Source: Robiginitomaculum sp.
GTDB lineage: Bacteria; Pseudomonadota; Alphaproteobacteria; Caulobacterales; Maricaulaceae
Assembly: GCA_027071965.1 (NCBI GenBank)
Contig: JALSYJ010000224.1
Coordinates: 1 to 10,296, forward strand
Direction of reading: 5' to 3'
DNA: 10,296 nt
Position numbers and translations under genes: made by a program. Shown here in pieces: positions 1 through 6,263 of the stretch. The number at the start of each line of letters is the position of its first letter. Within the stretch, counting starts at the first letter, position 1. A model generated the notes under the pieces. The model was not told the origin of the DNA and made no database searches. It saw only the letters and a list, made by a program, of their open reading frames with translations.

Positions 1-46
1 GCAGCGTTTTGGGGCCTCGCCCACCTAACATAAGGAAAATTAGAAA

Positions 47-343
47 ATGTTTTTCATAGCACTTGAATTTTCTGACAATAAGTCTCAAGCCAGCCACTAT
101 ATGCAGGAGCATAACAACTGGATAAGGACGGGGTTTGATGATGGGGTTTTTCTGGTTTCGGGCAGCCTTGCATCAGGATCAGGCGGTGCCATAATCGCCC
201 ATAACACTTCGCCGACAGAGCTGGAAAAACGAGTGGCTAATGACCCATTTGTTGCACAAAATATTGTCACAGCAACCATCACTGAAATATCTGTGGCACG
301 AACTGATAAAAGACTGGAATTCCTTTTAACCGACTCCGACTGA
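47..343 (+). CDS. YciI-like (YCII-related domain) small protein
   Basis: A complete 98-residue protein with the features of the YCII-related fold, a ferredoxin-like alpha/beta domain of small, mostly uncharacterised bacterial proteins. Seen in the sequence: an N-terminal hydrophobic strand (MFFIALEF), a histidine in the EHNNW segment (H22), a central 'VSGSLASGSGGAII' strand-turn stretch, and an 'ANDPFV' motif with D66. In the family the conserved His and Asp are thought to form the putative active site, and both are present. The length fits the family. The start is supported by AAGGA at 32-36, ten bases before the ATG. It is followed 43 bases later by the CoxE-like gene on the same strand. 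Substrate and reaction are unknown. The role as an enzyme is inferred from the family only. Confidence 0.8.
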   Translation: MFFIALEFSDNKSQASHYMQEHNNWIRTGFDDGVFLVSGSLASGSGGAIIAHNTSPTELEKRVANDPFVAQNIVTATITEISVARTDKRLEFLLTDSD

Positions 344-386
344 ATATACGCTTCCCACGAGCTGGTTTTAGGTTATTCTGCACCCC

Positions 387-1568
387 ATGTTTTTGAATTT
401 CTTTTCTGAATTGCGCGCCGCCAAGGTTCCGGTCTCCTTGCGTGAGTACCTGACGCTGATGGAAGCGTTGGACAAGGGGGTAATCGGGCACAAGGTTGAG
501 GACTTTTATTTTTTGTCGCGCTCGGCTCTGGTTAAGGATGAACGCAATCTTGACAAATTCGATCAGGTATTTGGTCATGTTTTTAAGGGGTTAGAGCCCA
601 CTTCCGACCTTATCGAGGATGCGCAAATCCCGGAAGACTGGCTGCGAAAACTAACCGAAAAATACCTGTCCGAAGAAGAAAAAGCCGAAATAGAAGCATT
701 GGGCGGCTGGGACAAGCTGATGGAAACATTGCAAAAACGCCTCAAAGAACAGGAAAAGCGCCATCAGGGGGGCAATAAAATGATCGGCACTGCCGGTACC
801 TCTCCGTTTGGAGCATATGGATATAATCCTGAAGGAGTGCGCATCGGACAAAATCAGGGCCGCCATGGCCGGGCGGTAAAGGTATGGGACAAGCGCGAGT
901 TCAAAAACCTTGATGGCGATAAGGAATTGGGCACCCGCAACATAAAAATGGCCCTGCGCCGCCTGCGCAAGCTGGCCCGCGATGGTCACCCGGATGAGCT
1001 GGATTTATCGGGAACCATAAATGCCACTGCCCGCCAGGGCTGGCTCGATATTTTAATGCGCCCGGAACGCAGGAACACCATCAAGGTTGCCTTGTTCTTG
1101 GATGTGGGCGGCTCAATGGATCCGTTTATTGAAACTTGCGAGGAATTATTCTCGGCAGCCCGCTCCGAGTTCAAACGTCTGGACAGTTTTTATTTTCACA
1201 ACTGCCTTTATGAAGCAGTGTGGAAAGACAATCTGCGCCGACGCTCTGAAACCATACCCACCTGGGATTTGCTGCATAAACACCCAAGCGATACCAAAAT
1301 TATCTTTGTCGGCGATGCTGCCATGAGCCCTTATGAAATAACCATGCCCGGCGGATCAGTAGAACACTGGAACGAAGAGGCCGGCGCTGAGTGGTTGCGC
1401 CGCGTAATCGACATTTATGATGATGTGATCTGGCTGAACCCGACCCCGGAAAAATACTGGGATTATACCCCAAGCATAAACATGATAGCCGAAATTATCG
1501 GAAAACATCGCATGTTCGCGCTAACTCTGGACGGAATCGAAGCAGCAATGCGCGAATTGGGGCGGTAA
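387..1568 (+). CDS. VWA domain-containing CoxE-like protein (COG3825 type)
   Basis: A 393-residue cytoplasmic protein without signal peptide or membrane segments. The N-terminal part (about 1-90) resembles the CoxE-like family start (FFSELRAAKVPVSLREYL). A charged, probably helical segment follows at about 88-127, then a Gly/Asn-rich linker. The C-terminal half is a von Willebrand A domain with the MIDAS-like motif D239-V-G-G-S243-M in a hydrophobic strand. The strand 'IIFVGDA' (D310) probably supplies another metal-site residue. The motif is DxGxS rather than the canonical DxSxS, a variant I associate with this family. Such proteins often work with a MoxR-type AAA+ ATPase in protein maturation or assembly; none is visible here, though it could lie left of the window. 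No clear Shine-Dalgarno precedes the ATG. TTATTC/TATTCT at 373-379 could be a -10 element giving a nearly leaderless mRNA, but this is weak. The family call is firm and the function unknown. Confidence 0.85.
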   Translation: MFLNFFSELRAAKVPVSLREYLTLMEALDKGVIGHKVEDFYFLSRSALVKDERNLDKFDQVFGHVFKGLEPTSDLIEDAQIPEDWLRKLTEKYLSEEEKAEIEALGGWDKLMETLQKRLKEQEKRHQGGNKMIGTAGTSPFGAYGYNPEGVRIGQNQGRHGRAVKVWDKREFKNLDGDKELGTRNIKMALRRLRKLARDGHPDELDLSGTINATARQGWLDILMRPERRNTIKVALFLDVGGSMDPFIETCEELFSAARSEFKRLDSFYFHNCLYEAVWKDNLRRRSETIPTWDLLHKHPSDTKIIFVGDAAMSPYEITMPGGSVEHWNEEAGAEWLRRVIDIYDDVIWLNPTPEKYWDYTPSINMIAEIIGKHRMFALTLDGIEAAMRELGR

Positions 1569-1666
1569 ATACTTCACATTGAATGATAAAAGGACTGAAA
1601 TTCGTTCATTTTAAGTTTTTTATTCAAAAAATATGCAAAACTTAATCACCATAACCAAACTTTGCG

Positions 1667-1686
1667 CTATAATGGGCCCATCATAG
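1667..1686. promoter_or_regulatory. 20-bp near-perfect palindrome over the -10 box, candidate operator
   Basis: CTATAATGGGCCCATCATAG is symmetrical at 18 of 20 positions, with a fully symmetrical 10-bp core ATGGGCCCAT at 1672-1681. Only the pair 1671/1682 breaks the symmetry. It covers the -10 hexamer and the expected transcription start, so a dimeric protein bound here would block RNA polymerase. Autoregulation through such sites is usual in toxin-antitoxin operons. Which protein binds is not shown by the sequence, since the Panacea protein encoded here has no obvious extra DNA-binding domain. Confidence 0.5.
1668..1673 (+). promoter_or_regulatory. Candidate -10 box (TATAAT) of the Panacea antitoxin gene
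   Basis: A perfect TATAAT lies 32 bases before the ATG of the Panacea gene, at a normal distance for a short leader starting near 1680. The -35 side is poor: the nearest resemblances are TAATCA (1643-1648) and TTAATC (1642-1647), with spacers of 19-20 bases. The promoter may therefore be weak or need an activator. The hexamer is embedded in a near-palindrome, as expected for an autorepressed operon. Confidence 0.55.
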
Positions 1687-1705
1687 ACGGGAATTATTCA
1701 TTCAA

Positions 1706-2266
1706 ATGAACCTTAGTAAACCGAAAACCAAACTCCATAAGGACAAACTGCTGGCTGCGGTTCACTATATCTGTTCCAAAATGAAGAAGGATGAGCTGGG
1801 AAACGTCAAACTGCATAAAATTCTGTATCTCGCAGATATGTTCCGGTTTTTAGAATCGGGGCAGCCCTTGACCGGTGTTGAATATATAAAACAAAAAATG
1901 GGACCTACTGCTCGCCATTTAGCTTGGGCTCTAAGGGAATTGGAAAAATCAAACAAAATTTCAATTTCTGAAGAGAATTTTCACGGCTATATGAAAAAGA
2001 ACTATATTTCAATTTCGGAATTTAAGTCGAATGTTCTGGAAAACGAGGAATTAAAAGTTCTTGATGACTCCATTAGCTTTCTTGCAGGACTCTCCGCATC
2101 TGAAGTTAGCGAAATAAGTCACAATAAAGCATGGGAACTGGCTAATATGGGAGAGGTGATCCCATACCATTCCGTATATCGGCTTTTTGCAACTGAAATT
2201 GAGCCCGAGGACATACGTTGGGCTCAGCAGGAAATTATAAACCATGAAATTGCGCCCGCCGGGTAA
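1706..2266 (+). CDS. Panacea/DUF4065 domain protein, SocA/PanA-type antitoxin
   Basis: A 186-residue protein matching the Panacea (DUF4065) domain, a hyper-variable antitoxin domain known from Caulobacter SocA and from many PanAT pairs, where it neutralises unrelated toxins. Seen: the N-terminal signature N33-V-K-L-H-K-I-L-Y-L-A-D44, then 'GVEYIKQKMGPTARHL' (about 57-72) corresponding to the family's '..GP.' region, and a C-terminal 'SHNKAWELANMGEVIPY' segment typical of the domain end. The domain makes up nearly the whole protein, with no extra N-terminal DNA-binding domain. It overlaps the next ORF by 23 bases, a sign of translational coupling. Hand-counted GC of its 60-base lines at 1921 and 1981 is about 32%, lower than in neighbouring housekeeping genes, in keeping with acquisition by transfer. 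The Shine-Dalgarno is unclear. The domain call is strong and the antitoxin role inferred from family and context. Confidence 0.85.
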   Translation: MNLSKPKTKLHKDKLLAAVHYICSKMKKDELGNVKLHKILYLADMFRFLESGQPLTGVEYIKQKMGPTARHLAWALRELEKSNKISISEENFHGYMKKNYISISEFKSNVLENEELKVLDDSISFLAGLSASEVSEISHNKAWELANMGEVIPYHSVYRLFATEIEPEDIRWAQQEIINHEIAPAG

Positions 2267-2541
2267 GAAACCACCATTTCGTGTTGAATATTCAGAAATA
2301 GCGGAAGCAGGTTATTTTAGAATTCAAAAAAATTCCCAAGATATGAAGAAATCTTTTTTGACTTATATGATGGATGGAAAAAGATCCACTTTCATGTGGC
2401 ACTCAGATATCTCGCTTTGCAAGCCGTAAGTTTTACATATGCAAAACGCCCAACTTCGCCCATGCTACAGGCACAAGAGTTTTATTTGAAATAGTCGATA
2501 ACGAAAGCAAAGTTATGATTTGGTCTATCGCAATAGCTTAA
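2244..2541 (+). pseudogene. Frameshifted RelE/ParE-like toxin partner of the Panacea antitoxin
   Basis: The first frame opens at the ATG at 2244, inside the 3' end of the antitoxin gene, and stops after 61 codons at 2427-2429. The +1 frame is open from 2371 (after a TGA at 2368-2370) to the TAA at 2539-2541. It encodes a stretch with the look of a RelE/ParE-fold C-terminus: '..DPLSCGTQISRF.SRKFYICKTPNF', then strands 'TRVLFEIVDNESKVMIWSIAIA'. Removing one A from the A5 run at 2378-2382 joins the frames as '...GKDPLSCG...' and gives about 98 residues, the normal size of such toxins. The break must lie between 2371 and 2429. It could be a real inactivating mutation or a homopolymer base-call error. 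The toxin assignment rests on the strand pattern, size and position after a Panacea gene, so the family is tentative. The ORF ends three bases before the convergent mscS stop. Confidence 0.6.
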
Positions 2542-2544
2542 AAC

Positions 2545-3732
2545 TCAAGAAAAATTCTTAAATTCAGTGGCTTTTGCAGAAGTAGGCGCTTGCGCGGCAT
2601 CACTAATTTCCCCCATTCCCGGCCCCTTAACATGCAAGGTGCGAGTGGGAAAGGCAAAATCAGAACCAGCATTGGCGACAATTTCCTTAATGGCATAGGC
2701 AAAGTCTTCCTTGACCTGCAGCCACTCACCCCAATCGGTAGTTTTAGTAAAACAATAAACCATCAGATCAATCGAGCTGTCGTTAAAGCTGTCAATGTGA
2801 ATGAGCAATGTGCCTTCAGGCGGGTGCAGAAAAGCGTCACTGTCCATGATGTAATCATGTATGCCTTGACGAATTTCGCGCAATTGCTCAATGCTTGAAT
2901 CATAAACAAGACCAATTTTCCAATAAATCCTGCGCGCCGTCATCCGCGAAAAATTAGTCACGGCATTGTCAGATAAATTGGCATTTGGAACATAGACCGG
3001 GCTTTTATCAAACCTGCGAATGGTGGTTGAGCGAAAATTGATCAATTCCACCGTGCCTTCAACCACACCATCGACCTTGATCCAGTCGCCCACCTGAAAG
3101 CGCTTTTCCGCCAGCACTAAAAACCCGGCAATAAGGTTTTTGAACAAGTCCTGTGCTCCCAGCGCCACCGCCACGCCAAAAATCCCCAAACCGGCCAGAA
3201 ACGGCCCGACCTGTATCCCCCACAACTCCAGAATTGCCGCAGCGCCAATGAATGCGAACAAGCCCTTGGCCGCCTTGCGCACCCATAGCATAATCTCCGG
3301 AGTAAGCACTTTGTCCAATGGACGAAACACTGCCGCCAAGGGATCAACCGCCCGCACCAAAGACCAGAAAATTGAAAATGCAATCAGCGATGACAACACC
3401 TTGTCAAACACAAGGGAGGTTTCTGCATCGGTCCCCAAAACCCGCAAGGCAAAGAACAAACCAATTATTACCGGAATTAGCTTTAGCGGTTCTTCGAGTG
3501 CCCGCAGCAATTCATCATCAAGCTCGGTTTTGCTGCGCCTTGTAATCCGGGATAAAAATCCGACCAGATGATGAGCAATAAACCCGCGCAAAACCAAAGA
3601 AAGCACAAGCACAATTACCGCCATAATCATATTACCGGCACTTACACCTAACAGGCTGGTATCCCAGACCAGTTTTGTCTGTAGCCAGAGATCCGACAAG
3701 GCTGCGGGTAAACCTGTTGCAGAGACTTTCAA
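2545..3732 (-). CDS. MscS-family mechanosensitive ion channel
   Basis: A 395-residue inner-membrane protein that should open under membrane tension to release solutes during hypo-osmotic shock. About five hydrophobic segments are visible: roughly 34-53, 85-99, 112-127, 155-171 and the pore helix region 176-207. This is more than the three of E. coli MscS. The pore segment 'GLGIFGVAVALGAQDLFKNLIAG' has the Gly/Ala-rich packing pattern and is followed by the beta-domain hallmark 'RFQVGDWIKVDG.VEGTVELINFRST' and 'PVYVPNANL'. The cytoplasmic alpha/beta domain and a short Ala/Thr-rich tail finish the protein. The start is TTG at 3732-3730, chosen because AAGGAG lies seven bases upstream and because only one base separates it from the prfC stop. 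It is very probably co-transcribed and translationally coupled with prfC. The family is certain; MscS versus YnaI/YbdG-like subtype is unresolved. Confidence 0.93.
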   Translation of the reverse strand: MKVSATGLPAALSDLWLQTKLVWDTSLLGVSAGNMIMAVIVLVLSLVLRGFIAHHLVGFLSRITRRSKTELDDELLRALEEPLKLIPVIIGLFFALRVLGTDAETSLVFDKVLSSLIAFSIFWSLVRAVDPLAAVFRPLDKVLTPEIMLWVRKAAKGLFAFIGAAAILELWGIQVGPFLAGLGIFGVAVALGAQDLFKNLIAGFLVLAEKRFQVGDWIKVDGVVEGTVELINFRSTTIRRFDKSPVYVPNANLSDNAVTNFSRMTARRIYWKIGLVYDSSIEQLREIRQGIHDYIMDSDAFLHPPEGTLLIHIDSFNDSSIDLMVYCFTKTTDWGEWLQVKEDFAYAIKEIVANAGSDFAFPTRTLHVKGPGMGEISDAAQAPTSAKATEFKNFS

Positions 3733-3733
3733 T

Positions 3734-5320
3734 TCAACGCTCCTTGGTGGCAGTAAATGAAATATCAGGGAATTTTTCTTGCGCGTAATTTATTTCCCAC
3801 GCACTTTTGGCCAAAAAGACTGCATCACCATCCACATCTTCGGCCATTTGCATTTTGTGGCGATCACTAAATGCCTGCAAAGCCGCCCTGTCACTGGCGC
3901 TGATCCATCTTGCAACCGAATACGGGCACGGCTCAAACAGAACATCCAGCTTGTATTCATTGGCAATGCGTTCAGCAGTTACCTCGATTTGCAATTGCCC
4001 GACCGCTCCCAAGATCATATCGGAGCCGATCATTGGCTTGAACAATTGAGTTACCCCCTCTTCGGCCAGACTTTCCAGCGCCCGGCGCAAATGCTTGGCC
4101 TTCATCGGGTCTTTGGGGCGGGCCCGGCGCAGTAATTCCGGGGCAAAATTTGGCAATCCAGGAAACTGTAATTTGCCGCTTTGACTTAAACTGTCGCCAA
4201 CCCGCAGCACCCCGTGATTGGGAATGCCGATAACATCTCCGGCATAGGCAGTATCGGCAATACCGCGCTCCTGAGCAAAGAACATCAAAGGCTGTGAAAT
4301 AGTCATGGACTTGCCAAAAGTGGTTTTTAGTTTCATTCCCCGCTTAAACTCGCCAGAGCAAAGCCGGGTAAAGGCAATCCGGTCCCGGTGATTGGGATCC
4401 ATATTGGCCTGCACCTTAAATACAAATCCTGACACCTCGGCGCTGCCCGGTTGTTGTTGCACATCGACACCGGATTTCTGGGCGCTGGCAGCGCCAGGCT
4501 GCGGCGCCAGATCAACCAAAGCATCAAGCAGTTCACGCACACCAAATTTACGCAAGGCAGAGCCATAATAAACCGGGGTAAGATGCCCCTCCAAATAGCT
4601 GTCTTTTGAAAACTCTGCAAAACTGCCATCGGCCAGCTCAAGAGCCTCCGCAAGTTCCAGCCGCTCCTCTTCAGGCAAATATTTTACCAGATCAGGATCA
4701 TCCATCGCCAGTGATGGCAATACTTCGTCCTGCTCTTTTACAAATGGCAAAAACTTGTTTTTAGCTATTTGCTGCACTCCGCAAAATCTCGAGCCGGAAC
4801 CAGCAGGCCATTGCATCGGCACCACATCCAGTGCCAGCTTGTCGGAAATTTCCTCCAAAATCTCCAAGGGGTCGCGGGCCTCACGATCCATCTTGTTGAT
4901 GAAGGTTAAAATAGGAATGTCGCGCAGACGACAAACCTCAAACAGTTTCAGGGTTTGTGGCTCAATACCCTTGGCCGCATCAAGCACCATTACTGCGCTA
5001 TCGGCGGCGGTCAGGGTGCGATAGGTATCTTCGGAGAAATCTTCGTGTCCAGGAGTATCAAGCAAATTTACTGTACAATCACGGTATTCAAAGGTCATTA
5101 CCGATGAAGAAACCGAAATTCCACGCTCGCGCTCTATTTTCATCCAGTCTGATGAGGTACGCCTGCTCTGCCCTCTAGCCCGTACCTGCCCGGCCAGACG
5201 CAAGGCACCGGCAGCAAACAATAGATTCTCAGTCAATGTGGTTTTGCCGGCATCGGGGTGCGAAATAATCGCAAAAGTACGCCGACGCCTAGCCTCGCTT
5301 GCAAACGGTAATTCAGTCAT
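3734..5320 (-). CDS. prfC: Peptide chain release factor 3 (RF3)
   Basis: A 528-residue translational GTPase that recycles RF1/RF2 from the ribosome after peptide release. GTPase motifs are all visible: P-loop S20-HPDAGKTT28, switch I region 'MKIERERGISVSSSVM' (60-75), G3 D88-TPGHED94 and G4 N142-KMD145. They are followed by domain II and by the C-terminal RF3 domain. The RF3-type sequence 'RARGQSRRTSSDWMKIE' ahead of the G2 region and 'VMPMQWP'-like text (here VVPMQWPAGSG) distinguish it from EF-G. Length agrees with E. coli RF3 (529). I chose the ATG at 5320 because AGGG lies a few bases upstream and the family start is 'M..LPF..E...RRTFAIISHPDAGKTT'. A TTG at 5335 would add only five residues. 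It sits third in a minus-strand run after the DUF1491 and 139-residue genes, 75 bases after the latter. Confidence 0.97.
   Translation of the reverse strand: MTELPFASEARRRRTFAIISHPDAGKTTLTENLLFAAGALRLAGQVRARGQSRRTSSDWMKIERERGISVSSSVMTFEYRDCTVNLLDTPGHEDFSEDTYRTLTAADSAVMVLDAAKGIEPQTLKLFEVCRLRDIPILTFINKMDREARDPLEILEEISDKLALDVVPMQWPAGSGSRFCGVQQIAKNKFLPFVKEQDEVLPSLAMDDPDLVKYLPEEERLELAEALELADGSFAEFSKDSYLEGHLTPVYYGSALRKFGVRELLDALVDLAPQPGAASAQKSGVDVQQQPGSAEVSGFVFKVQANMDPNHRDRIAFTRLCSGEFKRGMKLKTTFGKSMTISQPLMFFAQERGIADTAYAGDVIGIPNHGVLRVGDSLSQSGKLQFPGLPNFAPELLRRARPKDPMKAKHLRRALESLAEEGVTQLFKPMIGSDMILGAVGQLQIEVTAERIANEYKLDVLFEPCPYSVARWISASDRAALQAFSDRHKMQMAEDVDGDAVFLAKSAWEINYAQEKFPDISFTATKER
3740..3745 (-). 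promoter_or_regulatory. Shine-Dalgarno AAGGAG that fixes the TTG start of the MscS gene
   Basis: On the minus strand AAGGAG sits within the last codons of prfC, seven bases before the TTG at 3732. This near-consensus site with ideal spacing supports the non-ATG start and suggests that ribosomes finishing prfC re-initiate on the channel gene. Confidence 0.75.
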
Positions 5321-5395
5321 GTTTTGCCCTGACAAATATCTGGGCCCCGCTTAACCCAGCTTGTGCCTCAAGGCAATCAGATATCAACGCCTGGA

Positions 5396-5815
5396 TCAGG
5401 TATCCTGACCCTTGTCTTTATCATACAGGGACTGCCAGACATCGCTATACACCTGCTGGGGGGTTAGTGTTCCACCAGATTGCAAATGATTCAAATAAGA
5501 AAGCGTCACCAATGACACCTCGGCCAGCCGCAGGCCTATTTCGGCAGGCGTGCTCGCGCCTGTTGCCGGAGGCCCGACCAGAACAGCATTGGCAGCACCG
5601 GTTCTAACTGCCAGCATAACCGCCAAAACCCTGGCCTTTTCTGGCTGGGTGTGTGGCAATTGCAAGTCTTCAAAAACACCCTGTCGCACCAGTGAGGTAA
5701 TTTGCACTAATGACATTTTGGCAAAGGCTTGCTTGCTGATGGGAAAATCCTCAGCTTCCAGCGCTTCCAAAGGCTGCCCCAGCTCCAAAACCACATCATT
5801 AAACAAAAATAACAT
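5396..5815 (-). CDS. Uncharacterised 139-residue protein upstream of prfC
   Basis: I do not recognise a named family. The ORF encodes an acidic, probably soluble protein with no signal peptide. It has an N-terminal strand 'MLFLFNDVVLELG', a helical middle ('FAKMSLVQITSLVRQGVFED', then 'EKARVLAVMLAVRTGAANAVLVGPP') and another helix at 'AEIGLRLAEVSLVTLSYLNHLQ'. The C-terminus is polar (ends DKDKGQDT). The GxxNAxLVGPP stretch resembles the small-residue turns of nucleotide-handling proteins, but there is no complete P-loop. I take ATG 5815 as start, since the upstream alternative is a TTG at 5836 adding seven residues without a better ribosome site. Codon use and GC resemble the neighbours, so it is a native gene. 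Its place between DUF1491 and prfC suggests co-expression with them. Function unknown. Confidence 0.75.
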   Translation of the reverse strand: MLFLFNDVVLELGQPLEALEAEDFPISKQAFAKMSLVQITSLVRQGVFEDLQLPHTQPEKARVLAVMLAVRTGAANAVLVGPPATGASTPAEIGLRLAEVSLVTLSYLNHLQSGGTLTPQQVYSDVWQSLYDKDKGQDT

Positions 5816-5883
5816 ACATGCTTTTTGGCAGAACAAATCACAGGGTCAAGAGTAAGAACGTATTTTGCCTGTATTGATAACAG

Positions 5884-6213
5884 CTACAGAACCTGCTCCA
5901 CCAAAAAGTGCCGACCTTTGCGATCTTCCACTTCCACCAGCCATAAATCAGGATCAGAGCTTAGCCTGCGCTGTAGAATTTCCTCAATTTGCTCATATTT
6001 GCTTTCCGGCTGACACAGATATTCCCACACCCGGTTAAAATCCTCATCTCGTGTCTGGCCCAGCAATGAGCCCATGCCATCAAGAGTGTTGACGATTACC
6101 AAAATACTGCCCGCATCCTCATCGCCGGATTTGCGAACCAGCGCAAAGGCACCATTGGTCTCGGCCCGGCGTATTAACGCCTGCACCTGCAGTTTTGATC
6201 GAAGAAGAGCCAT
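5884..6213 (-). CDS. DUF1491 family protein
   Basis: A 109-residue protein whose C-terminus 'SSDPDLWLVEVEDRKGRHFL' (about 84-104) is the characteristic DUF1491 (COG5447-type) ending. Other family marks are the N-terminal 'LRSKLQVQALIRRAETNGAFALVRKSGDEDAGSILVIVNTLDG', with the conserved G-D-x-D-A-G turn, and a central 'WEYL'. Members are small, cytoplasmic, mainly alphaproteobacterial and of unknown function. ATG 6213 gives the family's usual beginning (MALLRSKL); an in-frame ATG at 6219 would add two residues, and a longer reading to 6246 has no support. It heads the minus-strand series leading to the 139-residue protein, prfC and the channel. It starts only 50 bases from the divergent BcsB-like gene, so promoters of the two genes probably overlap each other's 5' ends. 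Confidence 0.85.
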   Translation of the reverse strand: MALLRSKLQVQALIRRAETNGAFALVRKSGDEDAGSILVIVNTLDGMGSLLGQTRDEDFNRVWEYLCQPESKYEQIEEILQRRLSSDPDLWLVEVEDRKGRHFLVEQVL

Positions 6214-6263
6214 GGCCATGTTCTTGCTGGATAAGTCACAAAACACCAGAAAAAAGTGCCAAG

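Larger units (their letters stand above)
1569..1705 (+). other. AT-rich intergenic region with inverted repeats
   Basis: This spacer separates the CoxE-like gene from the toxin-antitoxin-like locus. It holds a possible weak terminator: arms TGAATGA (1580-1586) and TCGTTCA (1602-1608), pairing with one G-U, 15-base loop, followed within seven bases by a T-rich tract at 1615-1620. It also holds a perfect 9-bp inverted repeat, TTAAGTTTT (1611-1619) and AAAACTTAA (1637-1645). The right end carries the promoter and palindrome listed separately. No ORF of note is present. The terminator reading is tentative because the stem is AT-rich and the loop large. Confidence 0.35.

Noticed and set aside
1..33. 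Possible 3' end of an upstream gene (for example ending AAFWGLAHLT or QRFGASPT).
   Set aside because: Two frames close within the first 33 bases and nothing identifies which, if either, is coding.
2354..2382. Two-step frameshift reading of the toxin ORF (loss of one T at 2354-2359 and one A at 2378-2382).
   Set aside because: It also joins the frames, giving 'FFDLYDGWKKDPLS', but needs two events; a single extra A explains the break more simply. It stays possible if reads show homopolymer undercalls.
3140..3571. 143-codon open frame on the plus strand.
   Set aside because: It is antisense to the conserved MscS pore and beta domain, and its composition is typical of a shadow frame.
5321..5335. 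Five-residue N-terminal extension of prfC starting at a TTG at 5335.
   Set aside because: The ATG at 5320 has a nearby AGGG and gives the family's normal N-terminus and length.
5336..5384. Inverted repeat ATATCTG/CAGATAT with inner CTGGG/CCCAG upstream of prfC.
   Set aside because: Stems are short, the outer arms are far apart and there is no T-run; I could not support a riboregulator or terminator.
6195..6263. In-frame upstream start adding 23 residues to the BcsB-like protein.
   Set aside because: It would bury a clear signal peptide starting at 6264, and most of the extension lies antisense to the DUF1491 gene's 5' end.
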